Counted from the first letter of the stretch, positions 18,704-28,429 are shown. The stretch: 64,000 nt of DNA from Eubacteriaceae bacterium (GCA_910574015.1 CAJSYQ010000011.1:33032-97031), one strand, 5' to 3'. Notes: a model not told the origin generated them from the letters alone. Made by a program: numbers and translations.

Positions 18704-20524
18704 ATGTCAAACTTACTGGCGAGTTTTAATGCCGGCGTGTCAGGACTGCAGTCCGCACAGGCGTCGTTGAATACAGCATCTCACAATATCGCCAATGCAC
18801 ATACGCCTGGATATACCAGGCAGCAGGTTATTATAACAGATTCATTTTACCAGAACTCCATGGGCGCACACAGCAACCTGCTGCAGGTGGGTACCGGAAC
18901 GGTTATCGTACAGACCAGGCAGATTCGGAATACGTTTCTGGATGGCCGGTACAGGCTGGAATTTGGCCGTCAGGGATTTTATGAACAGAACCGTGCGGCG
19001 GCAAGAGAAGTAGAGGATATGCTTGGTGAGCTGGAGGGAGAGCAGTTCAAGACGACGCTGACGGATATGTGGAAAGCATTTTCAGAGCTGGCGAAGGATC
19101 CTGGCAATGTTGTGAATAAGGATGAACTGGTATCCATGGCATCGCAGTTTATTGAGCGGGCCCAGGTGGTGAGGGCGGAGCTGAATACATACCAGACAAG
19201 TCTGAATTCCGAAGTGATCAAACAGGTGGATCAGATCAATAATCTGGTATCACAGATACATGAGCTGAATAAACAGATCCGGCGTTATGAGGCAAATGGG
19301 GAATCTGCCAACGATTACCGCGACAAGCGCAATGAGTGCCTGGATCAGCTCAGCTATCTGATAGATTTCGAAGTGAATGAGGAGAAGGACGGCGTTATCA
19401 CCATCTATGCAGAGGGCGCATTCCTTCTTGATACACACAAGCAGAATTTTCTTACTACGGAGTACGATGATATTACCTCCAAGCAGAACCTTACCTTCCA
19501 GCTGCTTAAGCCGGTCTGGGAGAACGGCGGGGACTTTTTCCAGGAAGAGACGCTTTCCTACTCCCATACGAGAAGGACAGATGTGGGATCCCTGAGGGGG
19601 CTGCTGGTGGCAAGGGGAAATTATGCTGCCAATTATACTGATACCCCGGTGAAACCAGAGAGAGAGGATTTTGCAGACCAGCAGGAGTTTGATAAGGCAA
19701 TGGCTGAGTTTGAGGCAGAACTGGAAAAATACAACAACTTCACAGGAGCCTCGGTGATCATGTCAGTGCAGAGCCAGCTTGACATTCTGGTGCACGGAGT
19801 CGTTACCAGGATTAATGATCTGCTCTGTCAGGATAAGGAGCTGGTGCTGGAGGATGGAACGACGCTGACCATTCTGGATGAAGACAATGCCATGGTGGGA
19901 GATGATGCTAACCATACAATGGGAACAGAGCTTTTCTCCCGGCGGGGTGTGGAGCGGTATACCGAGATGGTTCTGGTGGATGATCAGGGAAACCCTCTGA
20001 AGGATAAGGATGGAAATCCTCTGGTGGACGATCAGGGCCAGCCTCTCAAGGTAAAGGTATATAATAAAGAGGATCCCACGGATATCTACTCTATGTATAC
20101 CATTGGACAGCTGGTGATCAATCCCGATATATTGAAAGATTCTTCCACCCTGCCGGTTATGTATAATCCGAAGTCAGATAAGAAAGATGGTTATGCAATG
20201 GATGAGATAAATAAGATTGCTGATCTGGAGAATGATAAGATTGGCAAGCTCAATCCGAACTCTCTGACATCCTATGCCACATCCGGTTTCTATGACCAGA
20301 TTGTCGGCGAACTGAGTTCTCAGGGCAGTGTGTGGAACGGTATTATCGACAATCAGGAGATGACAGTGGCCAGCGTGGACGGCGAGCGTCACAATGTAAT
20401 GAGCGTATCCACGGAGGAGGAACTATCGGATCTGATCAAATTCCAGAGATGCTATGATGCATCTTCACGATATATTACGACAGTAGCAGAAATGTTAGAG
20501 TATTTGATAGAACGTTTAGGTTAG
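18704..20524 (+). CDS. flgK: Flagellar hook-associated protein 1 (FlgK), first copy
   Basis: A 606-residue hook-filament junction protein. The N-terminus has the flagellar rod/hook motif SHNIANAHTPGYTRQ (about 26-40), and the C-terminus the matching LIKFQRCYDASSRYITTVAEMLEYLIERLG, which forms the coiled coil of axial proteins. The variable centre (about 330-480) includes a short acidic direct repeat (DDQGNPLKDKDGNPLVDDQG). It lies 12 bases before a second FlgK-like gene. Confidence 0.88.
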   Translation: MSNLLASFNAGVSGLQSAQASLNTASHNIANAHTPGYTRQQVIITDSFYQNSMGAHSNLLQVGTGTVIVQTRQIRNTFLDGRYRLEFGRQGFYEQNRAAAREVEDMLGELEGEQFKTTLTDMWKAFSELAKDPGNVVNKDELVSMASQFIERAQVVRAELNTYQTSLNSEVIKQVDQINNLVSQIHELNKQIRRYEANGESANDYRDKRNECLDQLSYLIDFEVNEEKDGVITIYAEGAFLLDTHKQNFLTTEYDDITSKQNLTFQLLKPVWENGGDFFQEETLSYSHTRRTDVGSLRGLLVARGNYAANYTDTPVKPEREDFADQQEFDKAMAEFEAELEKYNNFTGASVIMSVQSQLDILVHGVVTRINDLLCQDKELVLEDGTTLTILDEDNAMVGDDANHTMGTELFSRRGVERYTEMVLVDDQGNPLKDKDGNPLVDDQGQPLKVKVYNKEDPTDIYSMYTIGQLVINPDILKDSSTLPVMYNPKSDKKDGYAMDEINKIADLENDKIGKLNPNSLTSYATSGFYDQIVGELSSQGSVWNGIIDNQEMTVASVDGERHNVMSVSTEEELSDLIKFQRCYDASSRYITTVAEMLEYLIERLG

Positions 20525-20536
20525 GAGGCAGATAAC

Positions 20537-22435
20537 ATGGCATCAACATTTGGAAGCTTTGAGATTGCAAAATCCGGCATGATGGCTTATAACAATAAAC
20601 TTCAGGTTGTAGCTCATAATGTGGCAAATATCGAGACCAAGGGGTATTCTAAGCAGGTTACCAATATTACCTCTGTGGTAGGCCAGAGAAATTCTTTTGC
20701 GGTACAGGGCTATGGTGTGGAGACGGTGAGCATCACCCGCACCCGTTCGGAGTATTTTGATACGAAATTCCAGCAGACACAGTCGAAATTCAGCAAGTAT
20801 GAAACTGAGGCATATTATCTGAACTCCCTGCAGGACGCCATCTGCGGAGATGTGACGGCAGACAATAAATCACGTATTCTGGATGCCTTTGATGATTTCT
20901 ATGCAGCGCTGAGCAATCTGAAGGGCAAACCAAACGACAAGACGGTCCGCACCCAGGCAGTAGAGGTGGCGCAGACATTTACCAAATTTGTAAACGATAT
21001 GGCGACAAAGATGCAGCAGCTTCAGGAAGAAGCGAATGTGGCCATTAAGACTTGTGTGGATCAGATCAACGCATATGCAGAGAGGATCACTTCTATTAAT
21101 AAGCAGATCAATACTATTGAAATGTATGGCGCCACGGCCAATGATCTGAGGGATCAGAGAAGTCAGCTGATCGATGAACTGTCCAAGATCTGTAATGTGG
21201 AGGTGGTGGAGGAAGAAGCGCCGGATGGTGTGGGAGATCCACAGTACTGTGTCTATATCAACGGCGGCATTCTGGTAGATACCTACCGCATGAACCAGCT
21301 GGAGGTGGTTCAGAAGGACACCTACAGCAACATCAATGATATTGAAGGCTGTTATAATATCAGATGGTCCAATGGAGCAGATTTTCCGCTGCACAATAAC
21401 CTGATGGGAGGTCAGCTTCAGGGATTGATCGAGATGAGAGACGGCAATAACAGCACAGCGCTGGAAGGTGTCATCGGCGGGCTGACCAATGCTCCCCAGG
21501 ATGAGGGCGGCAATCTGAAACTCACCCTGACCGATGCCAACTGCAACGATGTCCAGCTGTTGAACATTCCCGCCAGCAATGGAGAGATTATCGTCAGTGG
21601 ACGCACTTATGCCTACGACAGCTTTGAAGTGAAGGTAGGGGCGGATGGGAAGTTCACCTATGAATTTACTCTGAGCACAAAGGTGGATGCGGCAGATGCG
21701 AAAGTGCTGCAGAACGCCATGGCAAAGGGATATACTGTCAGCACGGCAGAACGGGTCGAGGCAAGAGGGATTCCATATTATATGGCGCAGTTAAATGAGT
21801 TTGTGCGTACCTTTGCAAAAGAATTCAATACGATACAGAATGAGGGACTCGATCTGCATGATGAGAAAGGAATTGATTTCTTTAATGCGAAGGTGCCGGC
21901 AACGGGTGAAAATTATGTGATGGTGGAGAAGGATGCCAACGGATTTGATCCGTCTTTCTCATCCACGAGACCCCAGGTGGATGCAGCCACCGGTAAATAT
22001 GTGGGATCCTATTATTATATGACAGCCGCGAATTTCTGTGTGACAGATGAGATGATCGGGGACCCCGGAAAGATAGCAGGCAAGCTTCCCTATGATGACG
22101 GGAGCGAGACGGGAAATGACCAGGGTGAAAATATTGAGCGCCTTACCAAGCTGAAGGATAAGTCAGATATGTTCGTTCACGGCGCTCCGGATGATTTTAT
22201 CCGTTCCCTGACAGCCTCTCTTGGCGTCAACGGCAGAAAGGCCATCAGTCTGGCAGAGAGCCAGGGCAATCTGCTCTATGCCATTGATACAAACCGGCAG
22301 TCCATATCTGGCGTGGATGAGGACGAAGAGGGTGCCAATATGATCATATTTAATCATATGCTGACCTGCCAGTACAAGGTATTATCTGTATTAAATGAAG
22401 TACTGGATAAATTGATAAATGGAACGGCAGTCTGA
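20537..22435 (+). CDS. flgK: Second FlgK-like hook-associated protein
   Basis: A 632-residue paralogue of the preceding protein. It has the N-terminal axial motif AHNVANIETKGYSKQ (about 26-40) and a C-terminal heptad region (MIIFNHMLTCQYKVLSVLNEVLDKLINGTAV). The N- and C-terminal thirds align with FlgK, while the centre differs completely from the first copy. It may form a second junction zone or replace FlgK under some conditions. AGGAGG precedes the ATG. It is not FlgE or FlgL by length, and flgL follows separately. Confidence 0.8.
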   Translation: MASTFGSFEIAKSGMMAYNNKLQVVAHNVANIETKGYSKQVTNITSVVGQRNSFAVQGYGVETVSITRTRSEYFDTKFQQTQSKFSKYETEAYYLNSLQDAICGDVTADNKSRILDAFDDFYAALSNLKGKPNDKTVRTQAVEVAQTFTKFVNDMATKMQQLQEEANVAIKTCVDQINAYAERITSINKQINTIEMYGATANDLRDQRSQLIDELSKICNVEVVEEEAPDGVGDPQYCVYINGGILVDTYRMNQLEVVQKDTYSNINDIEGCYNIRWSNGADFPLHNNLMGGQLQGLIEMRDGNNSTALEGVIGGLTNAPQDEGGNLKLTLTDANCNDVQLLNIPASNGEIIVSGRTYAYDSFEVKVGADGKFTYEFTLSTKVDAADAKVLQNAMAKGYTVSTAERVEARGIPYYMAQLNEFVRTFAKEFNTIQNEGLDLHDEKGIDFFNAKVPATGENYVMVEKDANGFDPSFSSTRPQVDAATGKYVGSYYYMTAANFCVTDEMIGDPGKIAGKLPYDDGSETGNDQGENIERLTKLKDKSDMFVHGAPDDFIRSLTASLGVNGRKAISLAESQGNLLYAIDTNRQSISGVDEDEEGANMIIFNHMLTCQYKVLSVLNEVLDKLINGTAV

Positions 22436-22466
22436 TAACAGTTAGTAGAGCAAGGAGGAATTTGGA

Positions 22467-23972
22467 ATGCGAGTGACCAATTCAATGATGCGCAACAATT
22501 CTATGCTGAACATGCAGAAGAACAAGGTTGCCTACAATAAATATCTGATGCAGTATAATACCCAGAAGAAGATCCAGCGTCCTTCCGACGATCCGATTAT
22601 TGCGGCAAAGGCTCTGAAATACCGCACCACTCTGGTGGAGATCGATCAGTATCTGAAGAATATTGACGATGCCACCTCCTGGATGGATGCTACAGAGACT
22701 GTGCTGAATGATGTGGACAGTGTGCTGAGGAATATGGTTGACTATTTCACTCAGGCGGCTACCGGCACTGTGAATTCAGATGACCGGGCGGATATTGTTG
22801 CGAACCTGAAGCAGTATTCTTATTATATTTATGAGCAGGATGCCAACAGCGATTATGCCGGACGCTATCTCTTTACGGGATACCGTACCGACGTGCCGCT
22901 TCTCTTTGGCGAAGAACAGCGGGATGTCACATATACCATCACGGAAAATCTGGATGTGGACAATATCAAGCAGTACCAGTATGTGTACGGCGGGGCCGTA
23001 TATGATGATAATAAAACGGCGGATCAGTATGCCAGCGAGGCATCGAAATTTGAGAATACCCACCGGATCTTTCTTTCGTATGATGACTGCGACCTGACGG
23101 ATGCACAGGGAAATACAAAGAGCATCCAGCTCACCTATGTGGATCAGGCGGGCGTGACCCAGACCCTGAATCCCATTACGAAAAATATAGAGGATAATAC
23201 GGTGTACAATGAACATCTTCACCCGGCGGCAGATGAAGTATATTATATACCAGAGACCGGGGAACTTGTATTTGGCGATGATGTTTATAATGATGTGCGC
23301 ACAGGAAAGAATCTGACAGCGGTCTATGACAAAACGGAATTTCAGGTAAATGATATCCGCCCCGAGCATTATTTTAAGTGCTCTACTGTCAATAATAAGA
23401 CAGGAGAGACAGGGCTGTATACCAGTGCCGGCAGCCAGAAACTGAATTATCAGGTGAACTTCAGTCAGATTCTGGCAGTGAATACAGAGGCATGCAATGC
23501 CATTGATACATCCATCGGGCGCTGCATTGAAGATATCACCAATCTTTGTAATGAGATTGACATTATGGAAAAGAATCTGGGAGCAGTGGAGAAGAGAATC
23601 GCAGAGTGCGACGAGAACGATACAACGAAGCTTGCCAGCCTGACGGAACTTCAGGAGCAGATATCCACCCAGATCCAGCTGCAGAAGACCGTGCTGACCA
23701 ACGCCCTGTCAGGCGGTATCACTACATGCCAGAAGGCTCAGGAAAAGCTGAATGTGGCATGTGCGGACCACGGATCACGCAACAACCGTATGATCATGAC
23801 AAAGAATAAGCTTGAGATGCAGAAGATTGATACGGATGATGCAAAATCAGAAAATGAGGACGCAGATCTCGGAGAGGCCATGGTGAATTTCACCGAGGCA
23901 GATCTTTTGCACCAGGCAGTATTGGGTGCCACTTCTAAGATTCTGGGACAGTCCCTGCTTAATTTTATATAA
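22467..23972 (+). CDS. flgL: Flagellar hook-associated protein 3 (FlgL)
   Basis: A 501-residue adaptor between hook-associated protein and filament. It begins MRVTNSMMRNNSMLNMQKN and has the flagellin-like KIQRPSDDPIIAAKAL (about 36-51). The C-terminal part (EDADLGEAMVNFTEADLLHQAVLGATSKILGQSLLNFI) mirrors the flagellin D0 helix. It is longer than typical FlgL (about 300 residues) because of a central insert (about 130-330). It is cotranscribed with both flgK copies. Confidence 0.88.
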   Translation: MRVTNSMMRNNSMLNMQKNKVAYNKYLMQYNTQKKIQRPSDDPIIAAKALKYRTTLVEIDQYLKNIDDATSWMDATETVLNDVDSVLRNMVDYFTQAATGTVNSDDRADIVANLKQYSYYIYEQDANSDYAGRYLFTGYRTDVPLLFGEEQRDVTYTITENLDVDNIKQYQYVYGGAVYDDNKTADQYASEASKFENTHRIFLSYDDCDLTDAQGNTKSIQLTYVDQAGVTQTLNPITKNIEDNTVYNEHLHPAADEVYYIPETGELVFGDDVYNDVRTGKNLTAVYDKTEFQVNDIRPEHYFKCSTVNNKTGETGLYTSAGSQKLNYQVNFSQILAVNTEACNAIDTSIGRCIEDITNLCNEIDIMEKNLGAVEKRIAECDENDTTKLASLTELQEQISTQIQLQKTVLTNALSGGITTCQKAQEKLNVACADHGSRNNRMIMTKNKLEMQKIDTDDAKSENEDADLGEAMVNFTEADLLHQAVLGATSKILGQSLLNFI

Positions 23973-24000
23973 AAACGGGAATGACATAAGGAGGAAGGGT

Positions 24001-24453
24001 ATGCTTGTAAAGACAAAATTTTTTGGAGAAGTAGACCTGCCGGAAGAGAAGATCCTTACCTTTGAACGGGGCCTGATTGGTCTGGCAGACTATAAACGGT
24101 TTACGATCCTGTATGACTGTGAGAAAGAAGAAACCAATATTTCATGGCTTCAGAGTGTGGATGAACCGACGCTGGCACTGCCGGTGATAAAGCCATGGCT
24201 CGTAAAAGAAGAATATAATCCCACGGTGGAGGATGAACTGCTGTCTTCCCTGGGGGAACTGACAGAAGAGAATCTGGTGATTCTTTTGACAATGACGGTT
24301 CCGGCAGATATCAAAGAAATGACAGTGAATCTCAAAGCGCCGGTGATAATAAATGCAGATACAAGGAAAGCGGTACAGATCATTGCCGATAACCAGGACT
24401 ATGAGGTGAAATACAAAGTATACGAAATCCTCAATAAAAAGCAGGAGGGGTAA
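24001..24453 (+). CDS. fliW: Flagellar assembly factor FliW
   Basis: A 150-residue protein that binds flagellin or CsrA in a partner switch: free flagellin sequesters FliW and frees CsrA to repress flagellin translation. It starts MLVKTKFFGEVDLPEEKILTF and keeps the family's FERGLIGL and PWLVKEEYNP. ATG 24001, with AGGAGGAAGG upstream, is chosen over the open frame from 23926, which overlaps flgL. It ends four bases before csrA, as in Bacillus and many Clostridia. Confidence 0.93.
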   Translation: MLVKTKFFGEVDLPEEKILTFERGLIGLADYKRFTILYDCEKEETNISWLQSVDEPTLALPVIKPWLVKEEYNPTVEDELLSSLGELTEENLVILLTMTVPADIKEMTVNLKAPVIINADTRKAVQIIADNQDYEVKYKVYEILNKKQEG

Positions 24454-24457
24454 TCAT

Positions 24458-24679
24458 ATGCTGGCTTTGTCAAGAAAAATCAACCAGTCGATCATATTAA
24501 ATGACAACATCGAGGTCACCATACTGGAGATCAAGGGAGATCAGATCAAGATCGGGATTGACGCACCGAAATCAGTGCCGATCTACCGGAAAGAGATTTA
24601 TACGCAGATCAGGGATGCCAATACGGAGGCGGCCAAAACGGCAGCGCCGGATGTGCTGTCTCAGTTTATGAAGTCATAA
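24458..24679 (+). CDS. csrA: Carbon storage regulator CsrA
   Basis: A 73-residue dimeric RNA-binding protein. It begins MLALSRKINQSIILNDNIEVTILEIKGDQIKIGI and keeps the conserved LxLSRK and the VPIYRKEIY segment with the RNA-contacting Arg. In Gram-positives CsrA represses flagellin translation and FliW antagonises it. A matching hairpin and ribosome-site target lie before fliC at 28389-28422. Its ribosome site is inside the end of fliW. Confidence 0.95.
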   Translation: MLALSRKINQSIILNDNIEVTILEIKGDQIKIGIDAPKSVPIYRKEIYTQIRDANTEAAKTAAPDVLSQFMKS

Positions 24680-24715
24680 AGCATGGAATACCGGCATTTT
24701 TGCCCCTCAAAGGGT

Positions 24716-24742
24716 TAATTTTCCGGGCAGGGATGCCGATAT
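24716..24742 (+). promoter_or_regulatory. SigD (sigma-28) promoter of flaG-fliD-fliS-fliT
   Basis: TAAT (24716-24719), 15 bases, and a perfect GCCGATAT (24735-24742), 53 bases before flaG. It overlaps a GC-rich imperfect dyad (about 24690-24740) that may also end csrA transcription. Confidence 0.8.
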
Positions 24743-24795
24743 GTAATGTAAAGCAACAAAATATTCTGATAAAATGACACATGGAGGTGTTAGAT

Positions 24796-25218
24796 ATGGA
24801 ATTAGAAACGATTTCAAGAGCCAGCGCGAACTACAATAGTTCGCAGGAAGCGGCGAAAGTTTCTGTGGAGAAGGAGCAGCCGGAGGTTACGGCGGCAGTT
24901 CCCCAGAAAGCAGCAGAGCATATCGTCCGGAAAACTGCCGAGTCAGGGATGACAGGTCAGAAAGAAGGACAGGATGCAGAGCAGAAGGAGCGTGCGGCAA
25001 GCGAGGCATCCATCCAGGATGCTGTAAACAGTGCGAACCGCAAAATGGAACATACCCGGTGTGAGTATTCTTATCACAAGGAGACGAAACGGGTATCGAT
25101 TAAAGTGATCAACGATGATACCGACGAGGTGATTCGTGAGATTCCGCCAGAGAAATCCCTGAAGATGCTCCAGAAAATGTGGGAGATGGCAGGAATTTTA
25201 GTAGATGAGAAAAGATAG
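24796..25218 (+). CDS. flaG: FlaG family flagellar protein
   Basis: A 140-residue protein with a polar, Gln/Glu-rich N-terminal half and the conserved C-terminal FlaG domain (YHKETKRVSIKVINDDTDEVIREIPPEKSLKMLQKMWEMAGILVD). FlaG modulates filament length and lies before fliD in many species, as here. ATG 24796 has GGAGG upstream. The upstream ATG 24781 would contain that site within the gene. Confidence 0.85.
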   Translation: MELETISRASANYNSSQEAAKVSVEKEQPEVTAAVPQKAAEHIVRKTAESGMTGQKEGQDAEQKERAASEASIQDAVNSANRKMEHTRCEYSYHKETKRVSIKVINDDTDEVIREIPPEKSLKMLQKMWEMAGILVDEKR

Positions 25219-25230
25219 GAGGGGTTTGGA

Positions 25231-27285
25231 ATGCCGATTCGAATGAGCGGACTTATGTCCGGAATGGACACAGAAGCAATTGTAAAGGAATTGATGTCAG
25301 CCCAGAGCATCAAGAAAAATAAAGTGGTTAAGGCCAAGACGAAGTTAGAGTGGAAGCAGACGAAATGGGCGGATCTGAACAAGAAACTCACAAATCTGTA
25401 TAATAACTTTGTATCCAAGATGCAGATGACATCAGCTTACAAAACGAAGAAAGCGACCTTGTCTGATGAATCCAAGGCAAAGGTTACGGCAGGAACCAAT
25501 GCGGTCAATGGAAATTACACAATGGAAGTAAAGAATGTGGCTACCCTGCAGTATCTCACCGGCGGTGTAGTGGGCGCTAAGTCAGACAGTGCGAAATTGT
25601 CTGAACTGGATCCGGGTCTTGTGGGAGAGGAGATCACGGTTACCCACGGCTCCAAGACTACAAAATTTACAGTTGACGAGAACACAACCATTGCTGATTT
25701 TACAAAAGCACTCCGGGGCGCCGGGCTGAATGCAAGCTATGACAAAGATCAGAAACGTCTGTTTATCAGCAGTAAAGAAACCGGTGTGGGAAATTCTTTC
25801 TCCATAACAGGAGCGGCTTTCTCCTCCGATGAGATCAGTAAAAAGAATGCCCTGCTGAACGACCTGGACTACTCCAATATGAGCGCTGCCAACAAAAAGA
25901 TCGTAGATCAGGCAGTGAAATCGCTGCAGACATCCGGTGTGGGGACAGCGGAGTACGACGCGGCGCTGGATTCCCTTGCGCAGGTTTCTTATGAACATAA
26001 AAAGGATGCTGCCACCCAGGCTGCCACCACATATGTGAAAGCAAAGCTCTATGATTCCCAGTATGCCAGCAATCTGGCAGCGGCGGGCGGAGATGCCAAG
26101 AAGGCAGAGGAAGAGACCACTGCATGGGTAAATAAGCAGATGACGGAAGACGCTACGAAAGTAGAGATTGATAAATATGTATTTGATGGTGTGTCACAGA
26201 GCGATCTGGATGCACTGGGATCCGAGGCGGCTGCCAAATATTATGCCGATGGAAAAACCGTTTCTGCACCGATGCAGGGTGTGGATCAGGCATCCGAGAA
26301 AGCTGCCCTTAGTGCTGCGGCAAGCGATTATGCATCGGTTACCGATCGTACAAATTCCGGCGGTGACAGCGCTGCCCTGCAGGCTCTGGGTATAACGAAT
26401 ATATCCGTAGCGGCAGACGGAACGGTGACAAAGGGAACAGAGCCGGCAGGAATGAAGCTGATCGAGGCTTCGGACAGTGTGATCATCCTGAATGGAGCGA
26501 CACTGACTTCTACTTCCACAGTAGTTTCAGCCAATGGGCTCAGCATAGACCTCATCGGAAAAACAAAGGACGATGAGCCGGTGACATTTTCTGTTTCCAA
26601 TGACGTGGACGGCATCTATGATACCATCAAAGGTTTCCTGAAGGAATACAACGATGTGATGAAAGAGATGAATACACTGTACAATGCCGATTCGTCCAAG
26701 GGCTATGAGCCGCTGACCAGCGAAGAGAAGGAAGCCATGACGGACGAGGATGTGAAACTCTGGGAGGATAAGATCAAGGATTCCCTTCTCCGCCGCGACC
26801 AGACACTGAACGGGATCATGCAGGGAATGCGGACCGTTATGATGGGTACGGTTTCCTATGAAGGTAAAAATTACGCTCTTTCCAGCTTTGGCATCATGAC
26901 CTCTACGGACTACAAAGAGGGCGGCCTGCTCCATATATATGGTGACAAGGATGATTCTGTCTATGCAGACAGGGACGATAAATTGAGAAAAGCCATCGAG
27001 GAGAATCCGGATGCTTTGATCGCTACTATGACAGGTATTTTCGGAAATCTGCGTAAAGAGATGGCACAGAAGATGGCAGGTACAAAGAACAGCAGCGCCC
27101 TGACCTTCTACGATGATATCAAGATGAAAAATGATGTCAAGGAGTATGAGAAAGATATTAAGAGTTGGGAAGACCGCCTGGCAAGTATTGAGGAATCCTA
27201 TTATAAGAAGTTTACCGCGATGGAAACAGCCCTTGCCAAGCTGCAGTCAAAGCAGAGCTCACTTTCCAGTCTCTTTGGCGGCTGA
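25231..27285 (+). CDS. fliD: Flagellar filament cap protein FliD
   Basis: A 684-residue cap protein (hook-associated protein 2) that folds exported flagellin subunits at the filament tip. The N-terminus has the FliD_N pattern (SGLMSGMDTEAIVKELMSAQ...) and the C-terminus a long coiled coil (YEKDIKSWEDRLASIEESYYKKFTAMETALAKLQSKQSSLSSLFGG). A central Ala-rich region (about 205-400) makes it larger than usual. It is 12 bases after flaG. GGAGGGG precedes the ATG. Confidence 0.92.
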   Translation: MPIRMSGLMSGMDTEAIVKELMSAQSIKKNKVVKAKTKLEWKQTKWADLNKKLTNLYNNFVSKMQMTSAYKTKKATLSDESKAKVTAGTNAVNGNYTMEVKNVATLQYLTGGVVGAKSDSAKLSELDPGLVGEEITVTHGSKTTKFTVDENTTIADFTKALRGAGLNASYDKDQKRLFISSKETGVGNSFSITGAAFSSDEISKKNALLNDLDYSNMSAANKKIVDQAVKSLQTSGVGTAEYDAALDSLAQVSYEHKKDAATQAATTYVKAKLYDSQYASNLAAAGGDAKKAEEETTAWVNKQMTEDATKVEIDKYVFDGVSQSDLDALGSEAAAKYYADGKTVSAPMQGVDQASEKAALSAAASDYASVTDRTNSGGDSAALQALGITNISVAADGTVTKGTEPAGMKLIEASDSVIILNGATLTSTSTVVSANGLSIDLIGKTKDDEPVTFSVSNDVDGIYDTIKGFLKEYNDVMKEMNTLYNADSSKGYEPLTSEEKEAMTDEDVKLWEDKIKDSLLRRDQTLNGIMQGMRTVMMGTVSYEGKNYALSSFGIMTSTDYKEGGLLHIYGDKDDSVYADRDDKLRKAIEENPDALIATMTGIFGNLRKEMAQKMAGTKNSSALTFYDDIKMKNDVKEYEKDIKSWEDRLASIEESYYKKFTAMETALAKLQSKQSSLSSLFGG

Positions 27286-27337
27286 CAGCTGACAGCCTGT
27301 TATCTGGCGTAAGACAAGAGTGTGATTGGAGGAAATA

Positions 27338-27715
27338 ATGGATTATAAGGCGATGAATGCCTACCAGAAAAATGCCATAATGACTGCCTCCCCGGCAGAA
27401 CTTACGCTGATGCTTTATGATGGAGCCATTAAATTCTGTAACATTGCATTGACGGCGATTGAAAAAAATGATGTTCAGAGAGCTCATGAAAATATAAAAA
27501 AAGCAGAGGCGATCATAACAGAATTACGTGCCTCCCTTGACCGGAAGTATCCGGTCTGGGAGGATTTTGAGCGTGTATATGAATATATCTATAAAAATCT
27601 GGTTGAGGCGAATATAAGGAAGGATGCCGGAGCCCTGGAAGAGGCTTTGGGGCGTATCCGCGAGATGCGGGATACATGGAAAGAAGTAATGCGTCTGAAC
27701 AAAGCCGGCATGTGA
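27338..27715 (+). CDS. fliS: Flagellin-specific chaperone FliS
   Basis: A 125-residue four-helix chaperone that binds the flagellin C-terminus before export. It has the hallmark NAYQKNAIMTASPAELTLMLYDGAIKFC near the N-terminus (about 5-32). GGAGG before ATG 27338 fixes the start; the TTG at 27326 is part of that ribosome site region. It is followed directly by a FliT-like gene. Confidence 0.94.
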   Translation: MDYKAMNAYQKNAIMTASPAELTLMLYDGAIKFCNIALTAIEKNDVQRAHENIKKAEAIITELRASLDRKYPVWEDFERVYEYIYKNLVEANIRKDAGALEEALGRIREMRDTWKEVMRLNKAGM

Positions 27716-27735
27716 GCAGAATAGGATGTGGTCGG

Positions 27736-28230
27736 ATGGAGAAGAAATATGAAAACAGTGTCTATGTCAGCATGATGGCAGATTCACTGAAAAAGAAGGA
27801 AGAGATACTGGAATTTTTGTATGACAGGACGGCAGAGCAGGAGGAGATCCTGAAATCGGATGATCCGGATCTGGACCGTTTTCAGCAGACGATTGATGAG
27901 AAGGGAGACCGGATCGCGCAGCTGGATCAGCTGGATCAGGGTTTTGACACGTTATTTCGTCTGGTGGAGAAGGAACTTCAGGAGAACCGGGAAAATTACC
28001 GGGAAGAAATCCTTGAGGTGCAGGGAAGAATCCGCAGGGTCTCGGAGCTGAGTATGAAGCTGCAGGCGCTGGAGCACCAGAATAATGAGAGGTTTAAGGG
28101 CTATCTCTCCCGCAAGAGACAGGAGATCAGGCAGTTCCGTGTCAATGACAGGACGGCGGCAAATTATTATCAGAATATGGCGAATGCCCATAAATCCGAT
28201 CAGTCATACTACCTCAATGAAATCAAATAA
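27736..28230 (+). CDS. fliT: FliT-like flagellar chaperone
   Basis: A 164-residue, almost wholly helical, charged protein. Position directly after fliS and the coiled-coil pattern (KKKEEILEFLYDRTAEQEEIL...) suggest FliT, which chaperones FliD. Sequence conservation in this family is low, so the call rests mainly on context. The AGGATG site before ATG 27736 supports this start; the frame from 27676 overlaps fliS. Confidence 0.65.
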   Translation: MEKKYENSVYVSMMADSLKKKEEILEFLYDRTAEQEEILKSDDPDLDRFQQTIDEKGDRIAQLDQLDQGFDTLFRLVEKELQENRENYREEILEVQGRIRRVSELSMKLQALEHQNNERFKGYLSRKRQEIRQFRVNDRTAANYYQNMANAHKSDQSYYLNEIK

Positions 28231-28259
28231 AAAATTTTGCAAAAAATTGAAAAAGAGGG

Positions 28260-28286
28260 TAAAGTTTTATTTTCTTACTCCGATAT
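28260..28286 (+). promoter_or_regulatory. SigD (sigma-28) promoter of fliC
   Basis: TAAA (28260-28263), 15 bases, TCCGATAT (28279-28286). Transcription should start near 28293, leaving a leader of about 137 bases. Confidence 0.9.
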
Positions 28287-28310
28287 ATATAATGTCAGTA
28301 AGATAATAAC

Positions 28311-28367
28311 TAAAGCGAATGGCAGTTTTCACTGCCGGGCCCGCAGAAGAGACCTGCCATTGCTTTA
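28311..28367 (+). promoter_or_regulatory. Long stem-loop in the flagellin leader
   Basis: TAAAGCGAATGGCAG (28311-28325) pairs with CTGCCATTGCTTTA (28354-28367), 14 base pairs with one bulged G. It is not followed by a T tract, so a role in mRNA stability or spacing is more likely than termination. Confidence 0.65.
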
Positions 28368-28388
28368 GATATTATAAATAAAAAAATA

Positions 28389-28422
28389 ATCGGCAGGGAA
28401 GCCGATACAAATTCAAGGAGGA
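28389..28422 (+). promoter_or_regulatory. Predicted CsrA target over the fliC ribosome site
   Basis: A hairpin ATCGGC (28389-28394) / GCCGAT (28401-28406) presents AGGGAA, which contains GGA, in its loop. AAGGAGGA (28415-28422), the fliC Shine-Dalgarno, follows nine bases later. Two GGA motifs, one in a hairpin loop and one in the ribosome site, is the layout known for CsrA control of flagellin in Bacillus subtilis. Confidence 0.65.
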
Positions 28423-28429
28423 ATGAATT

